Shown: positions 26,227 through 34,400 of the stretch, piece after piece
How the letters are laid out: each line of letters opens with the position of its first letter
How positions within the stretch are numbered: position 1 is the first letter of the stretch
DNA from: Galbitalea sp. SE-J8
GTDB taxonomy: Bacteria; Actinomycetota; Actinomycetes; Actinomycetales; Microbacteriaceae
Length of the DNA: 64,000 nucleotides
NCBI RefSeq assembly: GCF_030345695.1
Contig: NZ_JAUASV010000003.1
Span: forward strand, 124,001 to 188,000
Reading direction: 5' to 3'
The notes under the pieces: generated by a model
The model's input: the letters and a program-made list of their open reading frames with translations, nothing else
Databases searched by the model: none
What the model was told of the DNA's origin: nothing
Position numbers and translations under genes: made by a program

Positions 26227-29200
26227 ATGAGAACTCGGTTACCACTCGTGCGATTTTCAGCGCGGATCGCGATCGTCGGCCTGGCGCTTTCGGGCATCGG
26301 GCTCACCGCCCCCGGTGTCGCGAACGCCGACGCCGCCCCGGGCGGCTTCACGGTCGACAAGCTCGCGGACAGCAGCGCACAGCAGCAGCGCTGGCTCTCG
26401 ATGCCGAAGTCGAGACTGACGCTGAACCCCGGCCGAACGGTCACGCCGTCGGACGTCGACAGGCTCGACACCGCCTATTTCGCGGACGGCAGCCAGCAGG
26501 CGGCGGCCAACGTCGTCAGCGACGCGCTGACCACCGGCGAGCCGGCGCGGTTCCCGGCGATCGACGAGGGCGATCCGTCGCCCGCCTTCTCGGACTCGTT
26601 CACAACGGACTCGGTCACGCAGTGGTCCGGCGTCGACGGGACGCTCACCAGCACGGGCTCGGGCGGCACGCTCTCGCTCAACGCCGGCTCGGGCAACACC
26701 TGGGGGCACGTGCAGCACGCCGTGTCCGTCGACGTCTCGACGGACTCGACGCTCCTCGTCGACGTCAAGGCACTCGCGGGCAGCGGCACCGCGTGGTCCG
26801 TCACACTCGGCAACGACGGCAACAACGTCGACACGCTGCAGGGCAACACGAACGAGACCGGAAACTTCAGCTACGACCTGTCAGCCGTCAGCGTCGCCTT
26901 CAACCAGGTGCAGCTGTGGGTCAGCGGGACCAGGGGGGAATCGTCCGTCGCCTTCGGCGGTCTGTCCATCCACGCCACCCCGGCACTGTCGGACACCTTC
27001 ACGCCGTCGTCGGTCGCGCAGTGGTCCGGCCTCGACGCGACGCTCACCAGCACCCCCGGCGGCGGGGTGCTCGCCCTCGACTCCGGCGCGAGCAACCCGT
27101 GGGGACGCGCGCAGCGAGCCGTGTCGGTCGACGTCTCGAAGCAGCCCGTCCTGGTCGTCGACGTGGCGTCGCTCGGCGGGACGGGCACCCAGTGGTCGGT
27201 GACTCTGGGACGGAACGGAACCAATGTCGACACGCTCCAGGCCAACACGACGAACCTCGGCACGTTCGCCTTCGATCTGTCCGGGGTGACCACGTCGTTC
27301 AACCAGGTCCAGCTCTGGGTCAACGGCACTCGGGGCTCGGCCTCGGTGACGGTTCGCTCGGTCAAGATCATCAACAACGCCGTGAGCGACTGGCTGCAGG
27401 CCGCGAGCGAGAGCACGAACACGTGGAACCCGCAGTCGCTCGACTACACGGGAACGTACGGCTCCAACGGCAGCTACACGACTCAGGACGCGTTCGTCGA
27501 CGCTGACACGATCGCGCGGATCGTGACGCCCGACCTCAGCGCGGGTGCGCCGACGCTGTACGGCACATTCAACGGCAGGGCGAGCTGGGACTCGAGCCGC
27601 AAGGTCGTCACGCTGACGAACTCCTCCTACGCGAGCGCGATCGCTTTCCCGGCGGCCTCCGAGGTCTATTTCTTCGGCGGAGCCATCGGGTTCGACCCGC
27701 TCCCCGACACGACCGGCGCGAGCTCGTGGGCCGTCGTGCTGCCGTCCGACGCGACGAGCGCGGTCGGTTTCGGCTACGCCGTGGGCGACGACTCGGACGC
27801 GGCGCAGTCGGCATCCGACCGCGCCGCCAACGCGGCGTCGACGTCGGTCGCAACGGCGGCGCTGGAGAGCGACATCGACTTCTGGAACGGCGTGATCGAC
27901 AGGGTGCCGGTCGTGCAGGACTTCTCGCCCGACCACGTGAGCGACGAGGGCGTGACGAGCGACCAGGTCGAGGCGACGTACTACAACGCCTTCGTGAGCC
28001 TGGACATGAACGTCCTCCCGGCGACGCCAGAGAACGGCAGCACGCACGCGCAGATGCCGGTCGGCAAGGCCGACACGTACTACAGCCCGGGCTTCACGCA
28101 CAACACGCTCAGCGCGTTCTGGGACGGTCCGCTCGCGCTCCAGCAGCTCGTGTACATCGACCCGACGACGGCGTGGGACATCTTCGTGGGCATGATGGGC
28201 GCCGTCACGAACGACCCGGGCGGGGAGGACGACGGGCAGTTCGGCACCGCGAGTGAGGCGCTGCCGTCCCGGATCGCCCAGACGGCATGGATCCTGTACT
28301 CGGTCACGGGTGACACCGCGTCGCTCGAGACGGTCTACCCGGCGCTCAAGCGATTCCTCGCGTGGTCCGAGCGGCATCCGCAGTGGAACAACACGTCGCA
28401 CTACCCGAACGAGACCTACCCGGACAACACGCACGCCACGTGGCAGGACGAGCGGGATGCGGAGTTCGTGGCTTCGCTCGCGGTCGATTTCGACTACGCC
28501 CAGCAGGTCGCGGCCGTGCTCGGCCGGACGGCCGATGGCGCTTCGTATCTGACCTCCCAGCAGCACCTGCAGGACCAGTACGCCGCGTGGTTCTTCCCGC
28601 AGGGAATCGCGACGCAGTTCTACTGGGTCCACCTCGGGCTCGATGGCGGGCTGCCGCAGTCCAAGGGCACGCCCGACGCGGTGCTCGCCGGACTGCACGT
28701 GCCCGGTCTGACGGCGAGCCAGAAGACGGCCCTCCTCGACCTGTTCACCTCCGTCTACGACCCTGACGCTCAGTTCGCCGGGATCGCGACCGAGGATGCC
28801 GGGCTCAAGGCGCCCGACGGGCAGTACCTGGTGGACGGTCTGCTCGAGAACGGCCAGGCGGATGCGGCGCAGGTGGCGGTCGAGGCGGTGCTTCGCGACA
28901 TCACGCGTGCGCACGCGTTCTCGGAGAACTACAACGCGTCGAGCGACGGCCCCGTTGCGAATGGCGAGATCCCCTCCACATTCGGGATCAGCCAGTTCAT
29001 CGACGACGTCTGGCTCATGAACGGGTTCGCAATGGACTACGGGACACCGACGTTCATCACGCTGCCCGGTGCCGACGGGGGCGTGTCGAATCTGACGCAC
29101 CTCGGCACCAGCTACCACGTCGACGTCACCCCCGCCGGCGTCACCGTCAGCGGTGACCTCGCCGCACAGCCCGGCATCTGCACCTCGTACGACGCCCCGG

Positions 29201-30363
29201 CCGGCATGCTGCAGCCGTTGTCGGCGCCGTGTGCTGATGGGTCGGTGCCGGATGTGACGGCTCCGGTGGTGGTGGCGTCGACCTCGACCCAGGTGCCGGC
29301 GTCGGGCTGGTTCACCGCGCCCGTGTCGGTCGCCGTGTCGGCCAGTGACGACGATGCGGTGGACGCCACGGAGTACTCGCTCGACGGCGGGGAGTGGGTG
29401 TCCACCCCGGGTTCGTCGGCGTCGGCGAGCGTGTCGGCCGATGGCGTTCACACGCTTCGGGCGCGGGCGGTCGACGCGTCGGGCAACGTCTCGGATGTCG
29501 TGTCGTTGACGGTACGGGTGGATTCGGCAGCGCCGGTGTCCAGCGCGATCGTGGATGGCTCGGCGCGCACGGTGAGCCTGCGGGCGTCCGACGACGTGTC
29601 GGGGGTGGCGCGGATCGAGTACCGGGTCGATGCCTCGGGTTCGTGGTCGACGTACTCGGTGCCGATCACGGCCGGGTCGGCCGCGGCGACCGTTGAGTAC
29701 CGGGCAGTGGATGTCGCGGGGAACGTCGAGGTGACGAACACGGCGTCGGTTCCGGCGGCCGGGACGGTGCTCGCGGGCACCGCGACCGCGGCGATCGTGG
29801 CTCCGTCGCGCGTGCGCTACGGCAAGGCCGCGAAGGTGACCGTGCGCGTCACGGGTGCGAACGGCATCCCGTCGGGCACGGTGCGGGTCACCGATGGCAA
29901 CGTCCTCGTCGGTTCGAGCACGGTGTCGGGAGGCCGGGCGAGCATCACCCTGCCGAAGTCCCTGGCCGTGGGCTCTCGCGAGCTCCTCGTGTCGTACTCG
30001 GGGGACAGTGTGTTCGCGTCCTCGAGCGACCAGGTGCGGGTCGAGGTCCTCAAGGCCACGAGCTCGACCACGGTGTCCGTCTCCCCGAAGAAGGTCACGA
30101 CCCGGCTCAAGGCGCTGGTGAGGGTGAAGGTTGCCACGGTCAAGTCGTCGGGAACGGTCTCGGTCACGGTCACGCGCCGGGTGCACGGCAGGAACACGAC
30201 CGTCGTCTCGAAGAAGCTCGCCCTGTCGAGCACGGGCACGGCGAAGCTGCGGCTGCCCAAGCTGAAGACCGGCGCCTACCGGGCGAGCGTCAGGTACGCC
30301 GGCTCGAGCACCGCGACCGGATCCTCGGCGACGAAGGCGATCACCGTTCGACGCGCCGGATGA
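26227..30363 (+). CDS. Secreted multidomain six-hairpin glycosidase with Ig-like domains
   Basis: 1378 residues from ATG 26227 (AAGGAAGA site); the frame is open into prpC but that part is not used. Signal peptide with an ANADA cleavage-like site near residue 35. Residues about 119-255 and 256-390 are a tandem duplication of a beta-sandwich carbohydrate-binding-like module, each with SDSFTTDSVTQWSG-like start and FNQVQLWV[S/N]GTRG end. Residues about 395-960 look like an (alpha/alpha)6 six-hairpin glycosidase (FTHNTLSAFWDGPLALQQL, DPTTAWDIFVGMMG). Then an OmpL47-like and Big-3-type Ig repeats and a basic C-terminus, without LPXTG. Likely a polysaccharide hydrolase held at the wall; GH family unassigned. 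Confidence 0.8.
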   Translation: MRTRLPLVRFSARIAIVGLALSGIGLTAPGVANADAAPGGFTVDKLADSSAQQQRWLSMPKSRLTLNPGRTVTPSDVDRLDTAYFADGSQQAAANVVSDALTTGEPARFPAIDEGDPSPAFSDSFTTDSVTQWSGVDGTLTSTGSGGTLSLNAGSGNTWGHVQHAVSVDVSTDSTLLVDVKALAGSGTAWSVTLGNDGNNVDTLQGNTNETGNFSYDLSAVSVAFNQVQLWVSGTRGESSVAFGGLSIHATPALSDTFTPSSVAQWSGLDATLTSTPGGGVLALDSGASNPWGRAQRAVSVDVSKQPVLVVDVASLGGTGTQWSVTLGRNGTNVDTLQANTTNLGTFAFDLSGVTTSFNQVQLWVNGTRGSASVTVRSVKIINNAVSDWLQAASESTNTWNPQSLDYTGTYGSNGSYTTQDAFVDADTIARIVTPDLSAGAPTLYGTFNGRASWDSSRKVVTLTNSSYASAIAFPAASEVYFFGGAIGFDPLPDTTGASSWAVVLPSDATSAVGFGYAVGDDSDAAQSASDRAANAASTSVATAALESDIDFWNGVIDRVPVVQDFSPDHVSDEGVTSDQVEATYYNAFVSLDMNVLPATPENGSTHAQMPVGKADTYYSPGFTHNTLSAFWDGPLALQQLVYIDPTTAWDIFVGMMGAVTNDPGGEDDGQFGTASEALPSRIAQTAWILYSVTGDTASLETVYPALKRFLAWSERHPQWNNTSHYPNETYPDNTHATWQDERDAEFVASLAVDFDYAQQVAAVLGRTADGASYLTSQQHLQDQYAAWFFPQGIATQFYWVHLGLDGGLPQSKGTPDAVLAGLHVPGLTASQKTALLDLFTSVYDPDAQFAGIATEDAGLKAPDGQYLVDGLLENGQADAAQVAVEAVLRDITRAHAFSENYNASSDGPVANGEIPSTFGISQFIDDVWLMNGFAMDYGTPTFITLPGADGGVSNLTHLGTSYHVDVTPAGVTVSGDLAAQPGICTSYDAPAGMLQPLSAPCADGSVPDVTAPVVVASTSTQVPASGWFTAPVSVAVSASDDDAVDATEYSLDGGEWVSTPGSSASASVSADGVHTLRARAVDASGNVSDVVSLTVRVDSAAPVSSAIVDGSARTVSLRASDDVSGVARIEYRVDASGSWSTYSVPITAGSAAATVEYRAVDVAGNVEVTNTASVPAAGTVLAGTATAAIVAPSRVRYGKAAKVTVRVTGANGIPSGTVRVTDGNVLVGSSTVSGGRASITLPKSLAVGSRELLVSYSGDSVFASSSDQVRVEVLKATSSTTVSVSPKKVTTRLKALVRVKVATVKSSGTVSVTVTRRVHGRNTTVVSKKLALSSTGTAKLRLPKLKTGAYRASVRYAGSSTATGSSATKAITVRRAG

Positions 30364-30598
30364 GCTCGAGCTGCGCGAGCAGCAAGCGGGGTCCCGACGA
30401 CGAAGCGCCACTGTGAGACCGGGCGCACGTCGGACCGGAGGGACGGCCGCAGCTGCAGGGGCCATTGAACGTCGCGGTCATACGGTGCGGCGTCCGGTCG
30501 ACGACGATGCGAGGAGGGAGGTCTCGCCTGGGCTGGTCAGCCGTACACAGCTCCAACCGACGCGTTGCGGTTGACCTGCCCGCTCAACGCGCAGCAGC
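30364..30598. other. Intergenic gap, nothing recognised
   Basis: 235 bp between the secreted hydrolase and the convergent metallo-hydrolase gene. Short open frames exist on both strands, but none has a ribosome site or a recognisable product. An imperfect GCGTTG/CAACGC-type pairing near 30560-30592 could be a weak terminator. Confidence 0.5.
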
Positions 30599-31348
30599 TC
30601 AGAGCGTCACGCGCTCGCCGCGCGGCGTCGGGACGAGCGGCACGCCCGCCGCCGTGAACGCCGCCTCGAGGTCCGCGCGGGTCTCGGTGAAGTGGGTCCA
30701 GTCCTCCGTGTGCAGGCCGACCACGCGGGCGGCGCCGAGGATGCGGGCGGCCCGGGCGGCATCCGTGCTCGTGAGCGTGAGCACGCCGGGGGCGACGGGC
30801 GTGCGCGCGGCGCCCGCGAACAGCAGCGCGATGTCGATGCCGGGGAAGCGTTCGGCGATCTGCCCGACGAGGCCGAGCGAGGCGTTGTCGCCGCTGACGT
30901 AGACGGTCGGCTGGCCGTCCGCCTCGAGCACGAATCCGGTGACCCGGCCGACCCAGCGCTCGCTCCCCGGCGGGCCGTGCAGCGCGGGCACGGCGGTCAC
31001 CGTGACGCTGCCGATGACGTGCGACTCCCAGTCGTCGAGGCCGATGAGGCCGCCGCCGAACAGCTCGGTGGCGGCATCCGCGGTGCTCAGAGTCGTCACG
31101 CCGGTGGCGAGCAGCTCGAGCCCCTCGAAATCGAGGTTGTCCTTGTGCCCGTGGTGGCTGAGCAGCACGAGGTCGATCGGCGGCAGCTCCTCGCGCGCGA
31201 TGCCCGGCGCGGCCGTCTTCACGAGCGTCGTCGCACCCGGGTTCACGTAGGTCTGCGGCGGGTCGAAGGTCGGGTCGGTCACGATCGTGAGCCCCGCGTA
31301 CTCGAGCAGTGCGGTCGGGCCCCCGATATACGTGATCGTCGTCGACAT
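30599..31348 (-). CDS. MBL-fold metallo-hydrolase (UlaG/YtnP-like)
   Basis: 249 residues from ATG 31348. Metallo-beta-lactamase fold with a reduced ligand set: LVLLSHHGHKDNLDF in place of HxHxDH, VSGDNAS for the bridging Asp, and VVGLHTEDWTHF for the last His. This matches UlaG-like phosphodiesterase/lactonase-like proteins that lack part of the zinc site. Starts ITYIGGPTALLEYAGLTIVTDPTFD, the usual N-terminus of the branch. Substrate unknown. Divergent from the DUF3060 lipoprotein gene. Confidence 0.85.
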   Translation of the reverse strand: MSTTITYIGGPTALLEYAGLTIVTDPTFDPPQTYVNPGATTLVKTAAPGIAREELPPIDLVLLSHHGHKDNLDFEGLELLATGVTTLSTADAATELFGGGLIGLDDWESHVIGSVTVTAVPALHGPPGSERWVGRVTGFVLEADGQPTVYVSGDNASLGLVGQIAERFPGIDIALLFAGAARTPVAPGVLTLTSTDAARAARILGAARVVGLHTEDWTHFTETRADLEAAFTAAGVPLVPTPRGERVTL

Positions 31349-31402
31349 AGAGCGAGGATATGACGAATCGCCGGGGCGGCGGGCGGCCCTAGGGTGGTGG
31401 GC

Positions 31403-32044
31403 ATGAGACGCGCTGTCGTGCCGCCCCGATCCGGCATCGCGCTGCTCGCGCTCGTGGCCGCCGCGAGCGCGCTGCTCGCCGGGTGCTCCGGGGCGGGCGC
31501 GGATGCGGGCCTGCCCGGCTTCGGCGGACCGCACCCCACCGCCCCCGGGTCGGCGGCCACGCCACCGCCCGCCACGCCCGCCACGACACCGCCGGTCACG
31601 ACACCGACCAGCCCGGAAACGGATGCCGCCCCCGAGCCGTCCGTCACGGCGCCGTCGGACGGACCGGTCACCGCCGACTGCGGGGGCACGGCGGTCACGA
31701 TCACCGTCGACACGCACCTCACCGGAGACTGCCCGAGCGTGCTCGTCGAGGGCACGGGCCTCGCGGTCGACGGACCCGCGGTCGCGAACCTCGAGGTGAG
31801 CGGCACGGGCGTGACCGTGTCGTTCCCGACCGTCGGCCCGCTCGTGATCAACGGCGGTGACAACACCGTGAACGCGCAGGCGATCGACACCGTCGCGATC
31901 GCCGGCGACCGCAATCGCGTGCAGAGCGCGACGAGCGTCACGAGCGCGGCCATCGCGGGCAACGGCAACGCGATCACGGCGCCGGGCGGAATCGGCCCGG
32001 TCACGGACAACGGCGCCGGCAACACCTATCCCACGGCGGGCTGA
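31403..32044 (+). CDS. DUF3060 lipoprotein
   Basis: 213 residues from ATG 31403 (an upstream in-frame GTG is less likely). Lipoprotein signal ALLALVAAASALLAGCSG, then a long Pro/Thr-rich linker (residues about 35-90), then a DUF3060 domain of short parallel-beta repeats: ADCGGTAVTITVDTHLTGDC, NNTVNAQAIDTVAIAGDRNRV, AIAGNGNAITAP. Surface-anchored protein of unknown function, common in actinobacteria. Followed by a repeat cluster. Confidence 0.82.
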   Translation: MRRAVVPPRSGIALLALVAAASALLAGCSGAGADAGLPGFGGPHPTAPGSAATPPPATPATTPPVTTPTSPETDAAPEPSVTAPSDGPVTADCGGTAVTITVDTHLTGDCPSVLVEGTGLAVDGPAVANLEVSGTGVTVSFPTVGPLVINGGDNTVNAQAIDTVAIAGDRNRVQSATSVTSAAIAGNGNAITAPGGIGPVTDNGAGNTYPTAG

Positions 32045-32055
32045 GAGCAGCACCC

Positions 32056-32440
32056 CCTGGTCGAGGAGCCTGCGAGGCCCCGCTGGTCGAGGAGCCCGCG
32101 AGGCCCCGCTGGTCGAGGAGCCCGCGAGCGGAGCGAGTCGGCGTCTCGAGACCATCTGTTCGGGGGGTGTTGTGGTCTCGAGACGCGGGCGACTTCGTCG
32201 CGCGCTCCTCGACCAGCGGGTGGGCGGGGTGCGGGCGCCTCCGCTGGTCGAGGAGCCTGCGAGCGGAGCGAGTCGGCGTCTCGAGACCATGCGTTCGGGG
32301 GGTGTTGTGGTCTCGAGACGCGGGCGACTTCGTCGCGCGCTCCTCGACCAGCGGGCGGGGGCGACTTCGTCGCGCGCTCCTCGACCAGCGGGCCGGGGCG
32401 CTCCTCGACCAGCGGGCGGGGGCAGTGGGTCGGGGCGCTC
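32056..32440. repeat. Dispersed-repeat cluster, about eight units in both orientations
   Basis: Fills the whole gap between two convergent genes. Units with CTGGTCGAGGAGC lead, GAGCGGAGCGAGTCGGCG middle and GTCTCGAGACCAT end face units of the opposite orientation with GGTCTCGAGACGCG, GGCGACTTCGTCGC and CTCCTCGACCAGCGG. A roughly 120-bp composite (32202-32322 against 32078-32212) is repeated. No ORF here is real. Confidence 0.92.
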
Positions 32441-33010
32441 CTACCGCAGCACCTGCTTCTTGCTCGAGATCACGCCCGTGTCGAAGCCGAGCAGGTGCAG
32501 GTTGCTGTGGAACCGGGCGTGCTCGATCTTGATGCAGCGGTCCATGACGACCTCGAGCCCCTTCGACTCGGCGTAGCGCGCGGCGTCCTCGTTCCAGATG
32601 CCGAGCTGCACCCAGATCGTCGGCGCGCCGACCGCGACGACCTCGTCGACGACCGACGGGATGTCCGAGGCCCTGCGGAACACGTCGACAATGTCGGGCA
32701 CCTCGGGCAGGTCGGCGAGCGAGCGGTAGACCGGCTGGCCGAGGATCGTCTCGGCGTTCGGGTTGACCAGGTACACGCGGTAGTCGGTCGACTGCAGCAG
32801 GTAGGTGGCCACGAAGTAGCTCGACCGGCTGGGCTTGTCGCTCGCGCCGACGATCGCGACGCTCTTCGCGCGGCGCAGGATGCCCTGGCGCGATCGCGCG
32901 CTCGGGCCGACCCACGTGCGCTGGCTGCGCAGCAGTCTCGCGAGCGGCGACGAGGCGGGGAGCTCGCAGGTCAGCCCGTTGGCCAGCGTCGCGGTAGCGA
33001 CATCCGTCAT
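32441..33010 (-). CDS. CoA-binding domain protein (YccU-like)
   Basis: 189 residues from ATG 33010. Rossmann-type CoA-binding domain: KSVAIVGASDKPSRSSYFVATYLLQ, then YLVNPNAETILGQPVYRSL, VDVFRRASDIPSVVDEVVAVGAPTIWVQLGI and VVMDRCIKIEHARF, the pattern of PF13380. The N-terminal 45 residues (with RSQRTWVGPSARSRQGILRRAK) are extended relative to E. coli YccU. Encoded 26 bp after metY, a pairing seen in other actinobacteria, so possibly linked to acyl-homoserine use. Its stop codon region abuts a partial repeat. Confidence 0.85.
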   Translation of the reverse strand: MTDVATATLANGLTCELPASSPLARLLRSQRTWVGPSARSRQGILRRAKSVAIVGASDKPSRSSYFVATYLLQSTDYRVYLVNPNAETILGQPVYRSLADLPEVPDIVDVFRRASDIPSVVDEVVAVGAPTIWVQLGIWNEDAARYAESKGLEVVMDRCIKIEHARFHSNLHLLGFDTGVISSKKQVLR

Positions 33011-33014
33011 GGTG

Positions 33015-33036
33015 TTCTCCTTGCGCTTCGACAGGC
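33015..33036. repeat. TTCGACAGGCTCAGTGAGC-type repeat supplying the metY stop
   Basis: The motif CTTCGACAGGCTCAGTGAGC is a second, widespread short repeat family seen in many actinobacterial genomes. Read on the minus strand it gives CACTGAGCCTGTCGAAG, whose CAC-TGA forms the last His and the stop codon of the MetY-like gene. Another relic occurs inside the FAD-subunit gene near 62482-62522. Confidence 0.75.
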
Positions 33037-34341
33037 TCAGTGAGCGGCGGCGGTCGCCAGGTGCAGGGCCTGGTCGAGGTCGTAGATGATGTCGTCCGGG
33101 TCCTCGATGCCGACGCTCAGACGGATGACGCCGGGCAGCACGCCCGCCTCGACGAGCTGCTGCTCGCTGAGCTGCGCGTGCGTCGTCGACGCCGGATGGA
33201 TGATGAGCGTCTTCGCGTCGCCGATGTTCGCGACGTGGGAGGCGAGGCGCACGTTCTCGATGACGCCGCGGCCGACGCCGCGGCCGCCCTTCACCTCGAA
33301 CGAGAACACGCTGCCGGGACCGGCGGGCAGGTACTTCGCCGCGCGCTCGTGGTGCGGGTGGTCGGCGAGCCCCGCCCACAGCACGCGCTCCACGCGCGGA
33401 TCGGCGGCGAGCCACTCGGCGACGATGCGGGCGTTGTCGACGTGCGCCTGCATCCGGAACGGCAGTGTCTCGACGCCCTGCGCGAGCAGCCATGCGGAGT
33501 GCGGGCTGAGCGCCGGGCCGATGTCGCGCAGCTGCTCGGCGCGCAGGCGGGTGAGGAACGCGTACTCGCCGAAGTTGCCGTGCCAGTTGAGCCCGCCGTA
33601 GCTCGGCACGGGCTGGTCGAACAGCGGGAAGCGCTCGTTCGCCCAGTGGAAGCGGCCCGACTCCACGACGACGCCGCCGAGCGTCGTGCCGGCGCCACCG
33701 AGGAACTTCGTGGCGGAGTGCACGACGACGTCGGCGCCCCACTCGATCGGCCGGTTGAGGAACGGCGTCGCGATCGTCGAGTCGATGATGAGCGGCAGGT
33801 GGTGCGCGTGCGCGACGTCGGCGAGGCCCTCGATGTCGGCGATCTCGCCCGAGGGGTTCGCGATCGTCTCGGCGAAGACGAGCTTCGTGCGGTCGGTGAT
33901 CGCGCTCGCGTAGTCGGCCGGGTCGCTCGAGCTCACGAAGGTGGTCTCGACGCCGAACCGGCGCAGCGTCACGTCGAGCTGCGTGATCGTGCCGCCGTAG
34001 AGGTTCGCGCTCGCGACGATGTGGTCGCCCGCGCCGGCAAGGGTCGCGAACGTGATGAACTCCGCGGAGAGACCGGATGCCGTGGCGACCGCGCCGATGC
34101 CGCCCTCGAGACTCGCGACGCGCTCCTCGAAGCTCGCGACCGTGGGGTTGGCGAGGCGGCTGTAGATGTTGCCGTACTTCTGCAGCGCGAAGCGGGCTGC
34201 GGCATCCGTGGTGTCGTCGAACACGAACGCGGTGGACTGGTAGATCGGCAGCGCCCGGGCGCCGGAGACGGCATCCGGGATGGTGCCCGCGTGGATCGCG
34301 CGCGTGCGGAAGCCCCAGCTCCGGTCGAGGTCATCGGTCAC
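33037..34341 (-). CDS. metY: O-acetyl/O-succinylhomoserine sulfhydrylase, PLP-dependent
   Basis: 434 residues. Cys/Met metabolism PLP family, fold type I: IYQSTAFVFDDT, YSRLANPTVASFEERVASLEGG, the PLP phosphate-binding region YGGTITQL, and the Lys of VVVHSATKFLGGAGTTLGG. Length (about 430) and the GRFHWANERFPLFDQP insertion favour MetY (O-acetylhomoserine sulfhydrylase) over MetB. It makes homocysteine from O-acetylhomoserine and sulfide. No SAM-type riboswitch was recognised in the 59-bp upstream gap. Co-directional with the CoA-binding protein gene after it. Confidence 0.88.
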   Translation of the reverse strand: MTDDLDRSWGFRTRAIHAGTIPDAVSGARALPIYQSTAFVFDDTTDAAARFALQKYGNIYSRLANPTVASFEERVASLEGGIGAVATASGLSAEFITFATLAGAGDHIVASANLYGGTITQLDVTLRRFGVETTFVSSSDPADYASAITDRTKLVFAETIANPSGEIADIEGLADVAHAHHLPLIIDSTIATPFLNRPIEWGADVVVHSATKFLGGAGTTLGGVVVESGRFHWANERFPLFDQPVPSYGGLNWHGNFGEYAFLTRLRAEQLRDIGPALSPHSAWLLAQGVETLPFRMQAHVDNARIVAEWLAADPRVERVLWAGLADHPHHERAAKYLPAGPGSVFSFEVKGGRGVGRGVIENVRLASHVANIGDAKTLIIHPASTTHAQLSEQQLVEAGVLPGVIRLSVGIEDPDDIIYDLDQALHLATAAAH

Positions 34342-34400
34342 GGCTCGAGGCTATCCGAGCGATTCGCGCGTGACACCGCGTGACGTTCGGCGGCATCCGC

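Noticed and set aside
30341-30556. Minus-strand ORF with a Cys motif after the secreted hydrolase
   Set aside because: No ribosome site, runs antisense into the hydrolase 3' end, no recognised family.
34342-34400. SAM or SAH riboswitch upstream of metY
   Set aside because: The gap is only 59 bp and no riboswitch core was recognised.
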